Under the pieces are notes generated by a model. That model saw nothing but the letters and a program-made list of their open reading frames with translations. It did no database searches and was not told where the DNA came from. This document shows positions 26,349 to 36,011 of a DNA stretch of 64,000 nucleotides, piece by piece. The DNA comes from Aureimonas jatrophae (GTDB taxonomy: Bacteria > Pseudomonadota > Alphaproteobacteria > Rhizobiales > Rhizobiaceae). Made by a program: the position numbers and the translations under genes. The DNA lies in the NCBI RefSeq assembly GCF_900104035.1, contig NZ_FNIT01000003.1:124001-188000 (forward strand), written 5' to 3'. Each line of letters opens with the position of its first letter. The stretch's first letter is position 1.

Positions 26349-26878
26349 CGCTCGTTGGAGGCCTTGCGCACGCTGCCGTCGCGCTTCAGCGTCATGCCGA
26401 TAACCGGGACGAGCTCACCGGCAACCTGAACGGAGATCGTGACCGCAAGCTTGTCGGCGTTGTCGAGTCGAGCGACCATGGCGCCCTTCAGTTGCTTGCG
26501 GTCGAGGCCGACCACGACGCGATTACCGTCGACATTGCCCGAGATGATGTCGAGCCCCTTGCCTTGCGAGCCGTCCAGGAAGGCACCCTTGTAAGACGAC
26601 CCACCGCGCACGAAGCGAGCGCTCATCGGCTGAGAGAACAGGCCGACGCGGCACGTTCCGTCAAGCGACATGCCAACCTCGCGGTCGGGCCGTGCACCGG
26701 CCAGATCGCAGGTGAACTTGGTGCCCTTGTACTTTCCGGCAACGATCTCGCCCGGCCCGGTCCAACGTCCGAAGACTTGGTCGAAGAACACGGCGTCCGG
26801 GTCGGCTGCCGAGGCAGGCGCCTGAGCCAGCAGCGACGCGGTGAGACAGATTCCGGCAGCAAGAGCGCGGCGGAGCAT
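26345..26878 (-). CDS. Conserved secreted protein of unknown function
   Basis: A 177-residue protein with a clear Sec signal peptide (RRALAAGICLTASLLAQAPASAA, cleavage near residue 25). The mature region has the lipocalin-like opening FGRWTGPGEIVAGKYKGTKF, two cysteines (FTCDL and GTCRVG) that could pair, and a strand-rich remainder. Similar short exported proteins are common in Hyphomicrobiales, but no function is known to me. It is the last gene of the leftward SixA-YcjX-YcjF run, 80 bp after ycjF, and may be in the same transcript. Confidence 0.7.
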   Translation of the reverse strand: MLRRALAAGICLTASLLAQAPASAADPDAVFFDQVFGRWTGPGEIVAGKYKGTKFTCDLAGARPDREVGMSLDGTCRVGLFSQPMSARFVRGGSSYKGAFLDGSQGKGLDIISGNVDGNRVVVGLDRKQLKGAMVARLDNADKLAVTISVQVAGELVPVIGMTLKRDGSVRKASNER

Positions 26879-26958
26879 GGGCGACCATCCGAGAAAGGCG
26901 ACAAGTGCGTCTCCCTCGTTTATCGCCGCGAACGGTTAATCGATCCTTGCCGGACCGC

Positions 26959-28023
26959 TCATCCGGTCGCGTCCGTGTTCGCATCGCCGCGTGCCAGATC
27001 ACCCAGGAAGTCCCCAGCCTTCGGCCGCTGGATTGTCAGAAACGGGAGGGGACGGCACAGATCCATGGCCGCAAGCCCAATCCTGGCCGTAAGAAGACCG
27101 TTGACGACGCCTTCGCCGAGGCGAGCCGACAAGCGTGCTGCGACACCGTGCCCAACAACCTGTCCGATCAGACTATCCCCAACCGAGATCGTGCCGGTGA
27201 CCGCGAGGTGCGCGAGTACGTCGCTGGTCAGACGTGCGAGGCCGATCGCGCCGGGCCGCGCGCCGTAGAGTTCCGACATGGCACGGATCAACCGCACGGT
27301 CTCGAACAGCACGAAGGCCAGATCGACAATCGCTCGTGGACTGACCGCCGTGACGACGGAGACGCGTTTCGAAGACGCCGCCACGAGCGCGCGGGCGCGG
27401 GCGTCGAGCGGCAGTAGCAGCTCGCGTTCCGCCAGCGCGACGAGATCGCGTCCGTCGATGACATCGTCTCGCAGTTCGGCGAGTCGTGCACGGCCGCGCG
27501 CCGTTTCGCTGCGATCAGCAAGCAGCGTCCGCAGTCGTGCAACCACGGCGGTGGCCGCCGCGGCGTCGTTCGCTTCGAACGCCCTCCGGCCATCACGGCG
27601 CTCGCGCTCGACCGTATCGAGGCGCATCAAGCCCAGCACCTCGCGCAGCACGATGCCGCCGACGCCCACCAGAAGCAGGATGGTCAGCCCGATCGCCAGC
27701 CAGCCGAGCCAGTCCGCGCGCGCGAACAGTTCGGAGATCAGGCGATCGACCGACAGCGCCAGGGCCAAAGAGGCTAGCGAGCTGAGGGCGATGGTCGCCA
27801 GTTTGCCGAAGGATAGGCGGCGACGCGACGGCTGACGGCGAGCGGGTTCCGCATCGAGGGCCTCCAGCGCCTCGCGCTCGAGAGTGTCGTCGGCTTCGAT
27901 TTCGACGCGCGTCATGTCCGCCACGGCGCGCGGTGCGCGAGGCGCGGAGATCTTCTGTTGGGCCGGTTGGGACGAGGGAAGATCATAGGCACCGGGGCGA
28001 CGACCGGTCGGGCGCTCGCTCAT
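26959..28023 (-). CDS. ycjF: YcjF family inner-membrane protein (TIGR01620/DUF697)
   Basis: A 354-residue membrane protein with a disordered basic N-terminus, two closely spaced transmembrane helices (about residues 75-97 and 103-127) and a C-terminal DUF697-like helical domain. That domain contains RAIVDLAFVLFETVRLIRAMSELYGARPG and later SLIGQVVGHGVAARLSARLGEG. YcjF proteins nearly always accompany the GTPase-like YcjX. In E. coli the pair belongs to the phage-shock/envelope stress sphere; here no psp genes are near. Its start overlaps the ycjX stop by four bases, so they are coupled. Confidence 0.92.
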   Translation of the reverse strand: MSERPTGRRPGAYDLPSSQPAQQKISAPRAPRAVADMTRVEIEADDTLEREALEALDAEPARRQPSRRRLSFGKLATIALSSLASLALALSVDRLISELFARADWLGWLAIGLTILLLVGVGGIVLREVLGLMRLDTVERERRDGRRAFEANDAAAATAVVARLRTLLADRSETARGRARLAELRDDVIDGRDLVALAERELLLPLDARARALVAASSKRVSVVTAVSPRAIVDLAFVLFETVRLIRAMSELYGARPGAIGLARLTSDVLAHLAVTGTISVGDSLIGQVVGHGVAARLSARLGEGVVNGLLTARIGLAAMDLCRPLPFLTIQRPKAGDFLGDLARGDANTDATG

Positions 28024-29474
28024 GCCAGCTTGTCTCCGATCAGAAACTGAAGCGCCCGGTCGAGGCGGATGTGCGGGAGCGAGAGCTTCAGGCCGGCCTC
28101 GTTGCGCTCGAGGCGGGGCGGACGAAAGCGGACGAACGTGAGCGGGTCGAGTCGGTCGCCGCTTTCGTCGGCTTTGAGGAGCCGCGAAACGTCCTCCGGT
28201 AGGTCGCCCGGGAAGACGGCGGTTTCGGTCTCGCCGTCGAAGCGTTGGCCGCCGATGGTCTCGCCGGCGATGGGTGTGCCGACGATCACGGGCAGACGGT
28301 CAGCTCCTTCCGTCACGCTCGCCTCGCGCGTCGCCCGAATGGCCGCCATGGCGACGACTTCGGTACGCGCACCCGAGAATTGCGCACGCTCGATCGCGTC
28401 GTCCACCAGACGCCGCACCACAGCTTCGAGCCGCCCGTGACTGTCCCGGTGCAGGTGGTCGGCCTTCGTCGCGGCCACGAGGAGGCGATCGATCCGGCGG
28501 GTCACCAGCGAGCCCAGCCACGACGAGCGCCCCGGCCGGAAGCAGGACAGGATGTCGGTCAACGCCGCTTCGAGATCCACAACCGCTTCCGGACCGGCGT
28601 TGATCGCCTGCAGTGCGTCCACCAAGAGGATCTGTCGGTCGAGCCGGGCGAAGTGCTCGCGGAAGAACGGCTTGACGACGATCGTCTTGTAGGCCTCGAA
28701 CCGGCGGCCATGAATGCCGGCGAGACTGTCTCGATCGTACGCGCGGTCGGGTTCCAACGGCAGGGGGGCGAAGGTAAGCGCCGGGGAGCCTTCGAGGTCG
28801 CCCGGCATAAGAAACCGTCCGGGGGGCAAGGTCGAGAGAGCCGTCCGGTCCTCGCGACAGGCGCGCAGATACGCGGCGAATGCCGCGCTCAACCGCTGAC
28901 TGGTCGGCTCGTCGGCCGGGCGCGACACGTCCAGTCCAGCGAGCAACGCAAGAAACGGCTCGGCCATCTTGGCGCGCGAGGGGAGACGCGCCCGCTCCAA
29001 GGCTTCACGGCTGAACGTGGCGTAGTCTTTTTCCAGAAGCGGTAGATCCAGCAGCCATTCGCCGGGGTAATCGACGATGTCGAGGCTGAGGCGACCCGGC
29101 GCAAACAAGCGCGACCAGCCGGACGCGGACTGGTATTCGATCGTGAGTCGCAGTTCCGATATGGCGCGCGTCGATTGCGGCCAAAGCCGATCTTCCAGAA
29201 CGGTACGGATGTGCTCCTCGTATTGGAAGCGCGGGACGCCAGCGTCCGGCTGCTCCTGAAGGTACGAGCGCGCGATTCGTCCGCCGCTTTGCGCATCGAA
29301 GAGCGGTAGCCTCCCACCGTGAAGAAGGTTGTGCACGAGCGACGTAATGAAGACCGTCTTGCCGGCGCGCGACAGGCCGGCCACCCCAAGGCGTAGGGTC
29401 GGGTTGAAGAGGTGGGCACCACGATCGGCAAGGTTGTCGAGTGCGATCCGCGCTTCGTCGGCAAGGGTCGTCAT
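28020..29474 (-). CDS. ycjX: YcjX family P-loop GTPase-like protein (DUF463)
   Basis: A 484-residue P-loop protein with Walker A GLSRAGKT (about residues 33-40) in LRLGVAGLSRAGKTVFITSLVHN, a Walker-B-like DIVDYPGEWLLDLPLL, and the family segments QILLVDALQAINAGPEA and LLVAATKADHLH, the latter resembling a guanine-specificity TKAD motif. Family members bind GTP and associate with YcjF at the membrane; the physiological role is unsettled. The gene is central in the leftward order sixA-ycjX-ycjF, a common arrangement in rhizobia. Confidence 0.93.
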   Translation of the reverse strand: MTTLADEARIALDNLADRGAHLFNPTLRLGVAGLSRAGKTVFITSLVHNLLHGGRLPLFDAQSGGRIARSYLQEQPDAGVPRFQYEEHIRTVLEDRLWPQSTRAISELRLTIEYQSASGWSRLFAPGRLSLDIVDYPGEWLLDLPLLEKDYATFSREALERARLPSRAKMAEPFLALLAGLDVSRPADEPTSQRLSAAFAAYLRACREDRTALSTLPPGRFLMPGDLEGSPALTFAPLPLEPDRAYDRDSLAGIHGRRFEAYKTIVVKPFFREHFARLDRQILLVDALQAINAGPEAVVDLEAALTDILSCFRPGRSSWLGSLVTRRIDRLLVAATKADHLHRDSHGRLEAVVRRLVDDAIERAQFSGARTEVVAMAAIRATREASVTEGADRLPVIVGTPIAGETIGGQRFDGETETAVFPGDLPEDVSRLLKADESGDRLDPLTFVRFRPPRLERNEAGLKLSLPHIRLDRALQFLIGDKLA

Positions 29475-29541
29475 GGGTTCCGATCGGCTGTCGTGGCCAC
29501 GGCTATATAAGGTCGTGGGGTCCTGAACGACAGGCGCGTGG

Positions 29542-30030
29542 TCAGGTCGGCGCGATCAAGGTCACGAGTCGGCCCGGCCCAAGACGACCGCCGGGATCAA
29601 CGCCCAGCCGCAAGGTGATCCAGGTCGCAGGCTTGATGCCGGTTCGAAACGCGTCTCCCTCCTGCAAGGCGTAGCGGGCTACGAAGGATGCGATCGTCGG
29701 GTTGTGTCCGACGACCAGGACGGGGGATGCCGCGCCATCTGCGACGCAAGCTGCCTCGTACGCTTCCAACCCAGCAGCATAGAGGTGATCGTCATATCGC
29801 AGCGGTACCTCACCCAGCACGGGAAGCAGCGACTCGAGGGTCAAGCGAGCCCGCCGCGCGGTCGAGCATCGAATCCGCACGATCCCGACCGGCTGCCGGA
29901 GCAGGCGCAGGCGGATGGCCTCGACCTCCGCATGGCCGCGCTCGTCGAGACCCCGATGGTGATCGCGCTCGCCTGGGATCGCATGCGACGAATGGGCATG
30001 GCGCAACAGATGAACGGTGATCTCGGCCAT
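29542..30030 (-). CDS. sixA: SixA-type phosphohistidine phosphatase
   Basis: Histidine phosphatase superfamily member of 162 residues. The catalytic RHG-type motif is present as LLRHAHSSH (first catalytic His in R-H-A), with the second catalytic His in VVGHNPTI. SixA enzymes dephosphorylate HPt domains and the nitrogen PTS protein NPr; the true substrate here is inferred. ATG 30030 is chosen because the phosphatase strand starts right after it and GGGAGAAG lies about 10 bases upstream; the frame is open a further 52 codons upstream without similarity. It lies 67 bp upstream of ycjX on the same strand. Confidence 0.85.
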   Translation of the reverse strand: MAEITVHLLRHAHSSHAIPGERDHHRGLDERGHAEVEAIRLRLLRQPVGIVRIRCSTARRARLTLESLLPVLGEVPLRYDDHLYAAGLEAYEAACVADGAASPVLVVGHNPTIASFVARYALQEGDAFRTGIKPATWITLRLGVDPGGRLGPGRLVTLIAPT

Positions 30031-30297
30031 GAAGCGCAGCTTCTCCCATGTCGTAGAAGCGAGACGTTCGCACGCTATCGGCGTTCCACCACGAACGCGT
30101 CCAGCCATGGGAAAGGCGTCCACGCTAGTTGTTGCGTTGAAACTGCGGGATGTGAGGAAGAGGGTTTGCACTCGCGCCGCGCGCATGGCCCGGACGTTCG
30201 GTCGCGTCCCGTTCAGACACGGTGCACAAGCAAATCCAGCGCATTATCAGGCGGTTGTGAGTGATATGATCTCGGTGCGACCTGTCGATCCCGTAAC
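30031..30297. other. Divergent intergenic region sixA/dksA
   Basis: Together with the dksA promoter and leader this is a 328-bp gap. It must hold the leftward sixA promoter. No gene, tRNA or clear operator is seen apart from the dksA promoter listed next. Confidence 0.5.
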
Positions 30298-30326
30298 TTG
30301 TTCCCCTCTGCGTGCATCGCTATAAG
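30298..30326 (+). promoter_or_regulatory. Probable housekeeping-sigma promoter of dksA
   Basis: TTGTTC (30298-30303) and TATAAG (30321-30326) are spaced by 17 bp. The predicted start point, around 30333, leaves a leader of about 26 nt with GGAG at 30347-30350. Confidence 0.65.
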
Positions 30327-30358
30327 CACGCGCAACCGCCGCCTTCGGAGAATGCGAC

Positions 30359-30775
30359 ATGAGCGAAACCCTTCCCCTCGGTCAGGGCCTCCCCGAGGAC
30401 GGGCCGTTCATGAACGACCGTCAGAAGGAATACTTCCGCAAGAAGCTTCTGGCCTGGAAGTCGGAGATTCTCCGTGAGGCCAAGGAAACGCTTGAGGCCC
30501 TGGCAAGCGACAACGCGAACCAGGCCGATGCCGCCGACCGAGCTTCGTCGGAGACCGATCGGGCGATCGAACTGCGTGCTCGCGATCGTCAGCGCAAGCT
30601 GATCTCGAAGATCGACGCAGCGATCGAGCGCATCGACGACGGAACCTACGGTTATTGTGAGGAAACCGGCGAACCCATCAGCTTGAAGCGTCTGGATGCC
30701 CGCCCGATCGCGACCTTGTCGCTCGAGGCACAGGAGCGGCATGAGCGGCGTGAGAAGGTGTATCGCGACGAATAA
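30359..30775 (+). CDS. dksA: RNA polymerase-binding transcription factor DksA
   Basis: Binds the RNA polymerase secondary channel with ppGpp to tune rRNA and amino-acid promoters. Of 138 residues, about 15-90 form the coiled-coil (FMNDRQKEYFRKKLLAWKSE) with the acidic tip residues in ADAADRASSETD. The C-terminal globular domain has GYCEETGEPI where classic DksA has CxxC, and TLSLEAQ where the second CxxC would be, so only one of four zinc cysteines remains. Such cysteine-poor DksA is normal in rhizobia. GGAG 8 bases upstream supports the start. A terminator follows. Confidence 0.96.
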   Translation: MSETLPLGQGLPEDGPFMNDRQKEYFRKKLLAWKSEILREAKETLEALASDNANQADAADRASSETDRAIELRARDRQRKLISKIDAAIERIDDGTYGYCEETGEPISLKRLDARPIATLSLEAQERHERREKVYRDE

Positions 30776-30800
30776 GCGAAACGCTGTTTCTGGAATGAGG

Positions 30801-30823
30801 AAGGGCCGCAAGATGCGGCCCTT
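30801..30823. terminator. Terminator between dksA and the FliO-like gene
   Basis: AAGGGCCGCA (30801-30810) pairs with TGCGGCCCTT (30814-30823) around AGA, with TTTTT on the + strand. It ends 8 bp before the stop of the convergent gene and can serve both. Confidence 0.88.
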
Positions 30824-30830
30824 TTTGGTT

Positions 30831-32282
30831 TCAGCGACGATCGGATACGTCGAGCGTAAAGTCGTGAAGGAGACGTTCCATCTCCTCTTCAAGGGTCAGC
30901 GTTCGAGCCGCTGGCGCCTTGGAAGCTGGCTCTGCCGTCGCCGGAGCGGGGCCCGTTGGGGCATCGTCGGATCCTGGCGTCGACGAGTTCGGCGTCGTGT
31001 CGGTCGGAACCGCAGGCGTGCGTGCTTGTGCGGGACCGGCGTCCGGACGAACAGGCGCTCGCTCGATCATCGGCTCAGCTGTGATCGTCGGGGATGCGGG
31101 TGCCGCAGGCGGGGCAAGCGGCGTTGCACGGCGAGCCTGAATCGTTGTCGCGAAGCTGCGAACCGAAAGCGGTTGCCGCTCACCGGCAGCTGGAGCGTCG
31201 TCCGATGCGTCCTTCGGGGTGTGGACGTCATCATCATCCGCGCGAACGGGAGGCGACGACCGCATTGGAGGAACGATCGGCGGGATCGGGTCACTGGTCT
31301 GTGTCGGGCTCGTGTCCTGATACGGCGACCGCACGGGCTGCGGTGCCGCGCGATGCGGCAGGAGCGCTTCGTCCTCGAGCCGGAATGGCTCGGGGGTCGC
31401 TGACGCTTCCGGCTCGCTCGGCCTTGGTGGGATGACCACCGCAGGCGGAAGGGTCGGGGTGGCCATCGAACGTGGTTGCGCGATCGGAGCGGCGCTGGCT
31501 GGTGGCGGCGGGTTATCGCTCGGTTGCGTCATCCCTCGCTGGCCCTCCGACCCGGAACGGGCACTTGGCGCCGCCGGCGTAGGCGCAGTCTGAGGCCGGA
31601 CAACCGGTTGCGGGCGACTGGCCATGACGCCCAGAAATGCCGGGAGCGCAGGCGCGGAGGCCTCGGGCGGCGGCGAACCGCGATCCTCGCTCGGAGCCCG
31701 AGCGGGAAGAGGACGCTCGCCCGTGCGATCACTTGCCGTCTCTTGGGACAGCGCCCGGGTCGCTGCGGGTGTGATGCTCAGGTCGGCCGGTTCGGTCGAT
31801 GCGTCTCGAACCGGGTTCGCAACGGGACGGCGCGCGGGGACCTGCACCTCACGAGATGCCGGAACCGGCGGCTCGACTAGGGTCTCCTGCGGAGGCGTCC
31901 GTCGCTGGGGCAACGGCGCCCGAGGCTCGGGCGCAACCTCGGGCTCCGTCCGGACGGCCGACGGCCCATCCACTCGCCGGGTGCGAACGCGCTGGATGCC
32001 GCTCTCCACCACCAGATCGTTCTGTCCGCCAATCAGAAGCAGGTGCTCGGTATCGTCTCGTCGTACGAGAACAAGCTTTCGCTTCGGATCGACCGGCGAC
32101 ACGTCCAGAATCGCAAGACGCGGAGCTCTGGAGCGGCCGCCCATGCCGCCCGTCCCGGCGAAGACGCGCTTGGCAAGACCGATGATCACCAGCGCAAGCA
32201 GGATCACGATCGCGGTCGAAACCACGACGCTCACGACGGGGGCCAGACTGTCGCCAACCAGGCCGGCAAGCCACTCACGCAT
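30831..32282 (-). CDS. FliO-like domain protein with a long Pro-rich tail
   Basis: A 483-residue protein with one N-terminal transmembrane helix (about residues 14-37), then a short FliO/MopB-like domain (RLAILDVSPVDPKRKLVLVRRDDTEHLLLIGG, about 52-90). More than 370 residues of low-complexity Pro/Ala/Thr/Arg sequence follow, with a short helical end (TLEEEMERLLHDFTLDVSDRR). FliO helps assemble the flagellar export gate, but no flagellar gene is nearby. In Hyphomicrobiales such proteins sit next to cckA, so a flagellar role is not assured. Start at 32282 chosen for GGAAGAG 5-11 bases upstream. The disordered tail is far longer than in E. coli FliO (about 120 residues). Confidence 0.75.
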   Translation of the reverse strand: MREWLAGLVGDSLAPVVSVVVSTAIVILLALVIIGLAKRVFAGTGGMGGRSRAPRLAILDVSPVDPKRKLVLVRRDDTEHLLLIGGQNDLVVESGIQRVRTRRVDGPSAVRTEPEVAPEPRAPLPQRRTPPQETLVEPPVPASREVQVPARRPVANPVRDASTEPADLSITPAATRALSQETASDRTGERPLPARAPSEDRGSPPPEASAPALPAFLGVMASRPQPVVRPQTAPTPAAPSARSGSEGQRGMTQPSDNPPPPASAAPIAQPRSMATPTLPPAVVIPPRPSEPEASATPEPFRLEDEALLPHRAAPQPVRSPYQDTSPTQTSDPIPPIVPPMRSSPPVRADDDDVHTPKDASDDAPAAGERQPLSVRSFATTIQARRATPLAPPAAPASPTITAEPMIERAPVRPDAGPAQARTPAVPTDTTPNSSTPGSDDAPTGPAPATAEPASKAPAARTLTLEEEMERLLHDFTLDVSDRR

Positions 32283-32501
32283 ATGCTCTTCCTTCGAATG
32301 GGACCGGGGGCCGCATGGCGGGTTCCGCGGGGCCATGACTGTTGCCGACGAGACGGACGCGACTCGAACGCCGCAAGGTCCGCGTCAGCCTCGATCTTCA
32401 CCTCCCGTGTATCATGCAGAAGCCGACGGGTTGGCGCAAATTCGACGAAATTGCATGCGCATGGCGCCGTCTGCTCGTAAACCGCTCGGTGATGGCCCCG
32501 C

Positions 32502-35093
32502 ATGGCCGATCTGGGCAGATGGAGCGAGTCCTTGGAACAGCCGAGCCCCGTGGCTTCGACACGAGACGAGAAGCCCTTGATCGACCGTGATTCCACGCCT
32601 GGCGGATTGCGGCGGCTCCTCTTCCTGGCGGGCTTTCTGTTCGTGCTTGCAGCCGCCCTTGCGCTGTCGCGTCACGCCTATGGCGCACCGGCCCTGGTGG
32701 CGATCTTCGGGCTGCTCGCCATGGTCGGGATCGCGTCGGTCTTTGCCCTGGCGCTTGGTGTCATCCGGTTCGGCGATGTCGATCGTACGAGCGGTATCGG
32801 CAAGGATTTCCTGGACGACCTTCCGACCGGGACCCTGATCACCGATCGGAAGGGCCGGATTATCTACGCCAATCGCGCGTATGGCGAACAAACGGGCGCC
32901 GTCAGTTCGACGGAGGTGCGTACGCTCGAGCGTCTCCTGTCGCGCGAGCCCGAAGCGTCCGAAGCGATCTACCGCTTGGCGAATCTGGCGCGGGAGCGAA
33001 TGTCAGGCGAAGAAGAGTTTCGCCTGAGCCGCGACCTGCGGCATGGCGTGACGCCAAGTCCTCGGTGGTACCGCGCCACGGTGCGTGCGTTAGGTCGAAC
33101 GGGCGAGCCCCTGCTGGCGTGGACGATCGCCGACATCACGAACGAACGCGAACAGCAGGAAACGTTCTTTCGCGATCTGCAGCACGCCATCGACTACCTG
33201 GATCACGCGCCGGCCGGTTTCTTCGCGTCCGATGAAGACGGCCGCATCACCTATCTGAACGCGACGCTGGCGGCATGGCTCGGCGTCGATCTAACCGAGT
33301 TCCGCCCGCAGACGCGATCGATCAGCGAGTTCCTGACCGAAGAGGGACGTCTGATTCTGTTGAGAACGCAGGCCGGCTCGACGAACAGCGATGTCGTAAC
33401 GCTGGACCTCGACCTCGTGACGGCCGGCGGCCAGCGCCTGCCGGTGCGCCTTCTCCGCAATTCCAGCCGACGGGTCGACGGGCGCAGCAAGCTGACCCGC
33501 ACCCTTGTCCTGAATCAGCGGCCGAGCGGCGAGGGAGATCCGGCCCGGGCAGCGGAAGTGCGATTCGTCCGCTTCTTCAACTCGTCGCCGATGGCGATTG
33601 CGGCTCTCGACGCGATGGGACGTGTGCTGCGCGCCAACGCGGCCTTCACGAAGCTTTTCGGAGATGCGGCGGCGCTAGGCGGTGTCATGATCACCGACTG
33701 CGTGCGGGATCAGAATCGGGAAACGATTCGGCAGGCGCTTCTGGCCGCCGTGCGTGGCCAGGCCGGCATTCCCGCGCTGGATGTGCAGCTCGCCGGCGAG
33801 GCCGCGCGCGCCGCCCGTTTGTACGTCAGTGCGAACTCCGACATCCACGACGGTTCCGGCGAGGTCGCGATCCTCTACGGCGTCGACATCACGGAACAGC
33901 GCGCGCTGGAAGAGCAGTTCGCGCAAAGCCAGAAGATGCAGGCGATCGGCAACCTGGCTGGCGGCATCGCGCACGACTTCAACAACGTCCTGACCATCAT
34001 CACGGCGTCTGTCGACTTCCTGCTTCTGAATCATCCGACCGGCGATCCGTCATTCCAGGATCTCATCCTCATCAAGCAAAGTGCGAACCGCGCCGCGTCG
34101 CTGGTCCGGCAGTTGCTGGCCTACTCGCGCCGTCAGACGATGCGCCCGAAGATGCTGAGCCTCACCGATGTGATCGCCGACATGCATCTTTTGCTAAAGC
34201 GCATCTCCGGCGACCTCGTGAAGCTCGAACGCCGACATGCTCGCGACCTTTGGCCGGTCATGGCCGATATCGGACAGTTCGAGCAGGTCATCACCAATCT
34301 CGTCCAGAACGCGCGCGACGCCATGCGGGAGAGCGGGACCGTGACGATCAGTACCCGTAACGTCGAGGCGGCCGAGACGGCGGGCTTCGGATACGCGGAG
34401 TTGATCCCGGCCGACTACGTGCTGGTCGAGGTCGCCGATACCGGGTCGGGCATGCCGCCGGAGGTCGCGGAGCGCATCTTCGAGCCGTTCTTCACGACCA
34501 AGGAGATCGGCAAGGGAACGGGTCTCGGGCTTTCCATGGCCTACGGCATCATCAAGCAGTCGGGCGGGTTCATCTTCGTCGACTCGGTGATGGGCGAGGG
34601 GACGACCTTCCGCATCTTCCTGCCGCGCCATGTGCCGACGGAGGCGCCGATCTCGCTCGAGGTGTCGGCGGGCAGTTCGGGTCAGTCTTCGGCCTCGGCC
34701 GCAAAGGATCTGTCGGGCACGTCGTCTATCCTTCTCGTGGAGGACGAGGACAACGTTCGCTCCGGCAACGTGCGCGCTCTCAAGATGCGCGGTTACGAGG
34801 TGCATGAGGCGTCGAGCGGCCTTGAGGCGCTCGATGTCATCGACGAGATCGAGGCCGAGGGCGGGCACATCGACCTCGTGGTTTCCGACGTCGTCATGCC
34901 GGAAATGGACGGTCCAACGCTCCTGCGGGAGATGCGCAAGCGCCGGCCCGACCTGAAGTTCATCTTCGTGTCGGGCTACGCCGAGGATGCCTTCGCAAAG
35001 AACCTGCCCGATGGCGAGAAGTTCGGCTTCCTGCCGAAACCCTTCTCGCTTCGGGAACTGGCGGTCGCCGTGAAGACGGCACTCGACGAGTAG
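32502..35093 (+). CDS. cckA: Cell-cycle hybrid histidine kinase CckA
   Basis: Essential alphaproteobacterial bifunctional kinase/phosphatase that, through ChpT, controls CtrA and CpdR. The 863-residue protein has two transmembrane helices (about residues 37-59 and 65-87), two or three PAS-type domains (about 100-230, 240-360, 365-470), and a HisKA domain with His491 in [12 protein letters not shown]. The HATPase domain has [16 protein letters not shown] and [12 protein letters not shown], and the C-terminal receiver has phosphoacceptor Asp796 in [12 protein letters not shown]. Domain order and the ...AHDFNN... H-box are diagnostic. It is divergent from the FliO-like gene across 219 bp that include a GACTC (GANTC) methylation site. 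Confidence 0.96.
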   Translation: MADLGRWSESLEQPSPVASTRDEKPLIDRDSTPGGLRRLLFLAGFLFVLAAALALSRHAYGAPALVAIFGLLAMVGIASVFALALGVIRFGDVDRTSGIGKDFLDDLPTGTLITDRKGRIIYANRAYGEQTGAVSSTEVRTLERLLSREPEASEAIYRLANLARERMSGEEEFRLSRDLRHGVTPSPRWYRATVRALGRTGEPLLAWTIADITNEREQQETFFRDLQHAIDYLDHAPAGFFASDEDGRITYLNATLAAWLGVDLTEFRPQTRSISEFLTEEGRLILLRTQAGSTNSDVVTLDLDLVTAGGQRLPVRLLRNSSRRVDGRSKLTRTLVLNQRPSGEGDPARAAEVRFVRFFNSSPMAIAALDAMGRVLRANAAFTKLFGDAAALGGVMITDCVRDQNRETIRQALLAAVRGQAGIPALDVQLAGEAARAARLYVSANSDIHDGSGEVAILYGVDITEQRALEEQFAQSQKMQAIGNLAGGIAHDFNNVLTIITASVDFLLLNHPTGDPSFQDLILIKQSANRAASLVRQLLAYSRRQTMRPKMLSLTDVIADMHLLLKRISGDLVKLERRHARDLWPVMADIGQFEQVITNLVQNARDAMRESGTVTISTRNVEAAETAGFGYAELIPADYVLVEVADTGSGMPPEVAERIFEPFFTTKEIGKGTGLGLSMAYGIIKQSGGFIFVDSVMGEGTTFRIFLPRHVPTEAPISLEVSAGSSGQSSASAAKDLSGTSSILLVEDEDNVRSGNVRALKMRGYEVHEASSGLEALDVIDEIEAEGGHIDLVVSDVVMPEMDGPTLLREMRKRRPDLKFIFVSGYAEDAFAKNLPDGEKFGFLPKPFSLRELAVAVKTALDE

Positions 35094-35099
35094 GCGCCG

Positions 35100-36011
35100 T
35101 CAGCGCGACGCGAGAGCGACCGCGATCGCGGAGGCCAGACGCGCGTTGGAGCGCACGAGCTCGATGTTGCTCGCGAGCGAGCGGCCCTGGCTCAACTCGA
35201 AGATGCGCTTCAACAGGTAAGGCGTTGCAGCCTTTCCGGAGATGGCGTTGCTCGACGCGTCGGCCAACGCCTGACCGATCCAGCTGCCGATCGTCGCGCT
35301 ATCGATCTCGTGTTCCTGCGGCAGCGGATTGGCGACTAGCATACCGCCGTCGATGCCCAGCGCCTCGCGCGTCGCTTGAAACCGCGCGATCGCTTCGGGG
35401 CTGTCGAGGCGGATCGGCGTCGCGATCCCGGAGTCGCGCGACCAGAAGGCCGGAAGTTCGTCGCATCCATACCCGACGACGGGAACACCCTTTGTTTCAA
35501 GGACTTCGAACGTCTTTTTGAGATCGAGGATGGCCTTTGCGCCCGCCGATACGACGATCACCGGCGTTCGTGCGAGTTCGTCGAGGTCTGCCGAGATATC
35601 GAAGCTCGTCTCGGCGTCGCGGTGAACGCCGCCGATCCCTCCGGTCGCGAACACGCGAATACCGGCAAGGTGTGCGCCGATCATCGTTGCGGCAACGGTT
35701 GTGGAGCCGGTCCGACCCGAGCTGACGCCATAGGCCAGATCTGCGCGCGACAGTTTGAGTACATCGCGAGCTTGAGCGAGCTTCTCGAGGTCGCCGTCAT
35801 CGAGGCCGACCCGCACTTCCCCGTCCATCACCACGATCGTGGCCGGCTCGGCACCGTTCTCGCGAACGAGCGATTCGACACCGCGCGCCATGGCGAGATT
35901 GTCCGGCCAAGGCATACCGTGCGTGATGATGGTCGATTCAAGAGCGACCACCGGGCGGCTTTCGGCAAGCGCGGCGGCAACCGCCGGAGACGGGCGAACG
36001 ATGGGGGTCAT
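35100..36011 (-). CDS. psuG: Pseudouridine-5'-phosphate glycosidase
   Basis: Cleaves pseudouridine 5'-phosphate to uracil and ribose 5-phosphate. The 303-residue protein shows the family landmarks VVALESTIITHGMPWP at the N-terminus, RADLAYGVSSGRTGSTTVAAT, FATGGIGGVHR, SAGAKAILDLKKTFEVLETKGVPVVGYG and a C-terminal NIELVRSNARLA. Lys in GAKAILD corresponds to the Schiff-base lysine. ATG 36011 overlaps the psuK stop, so the kinase and glycosidase are coupled. It ends 6 bp from cckA's stop on the other strand. Confidence 0.95.
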   Translation of the reverse strand: MTPIVRPSPAVAAALAESRPVVALESTIITHGMPWPDNLAMARGVESLVRENGAEPATIVVMDGEVRVGLDDGDLEKLAQARDVLKLSRADLAYGVSSGRTGSTTVAATMIGAHLAGIRVFATGGIGGVHRDAETSFDISADLDELARTPVIVVSAGAKAILDLKKTFEVLETKGVPVVGYGCDELPAFWSRDSGIATPIRLDSPEAIARFQATREALGIDGGMLVANPLPQEHEIDSATIGSWIGQALADASSNAISGKAATPYLLKRIFELSQGRSLASNIELVRSNARLASAIAVALASR

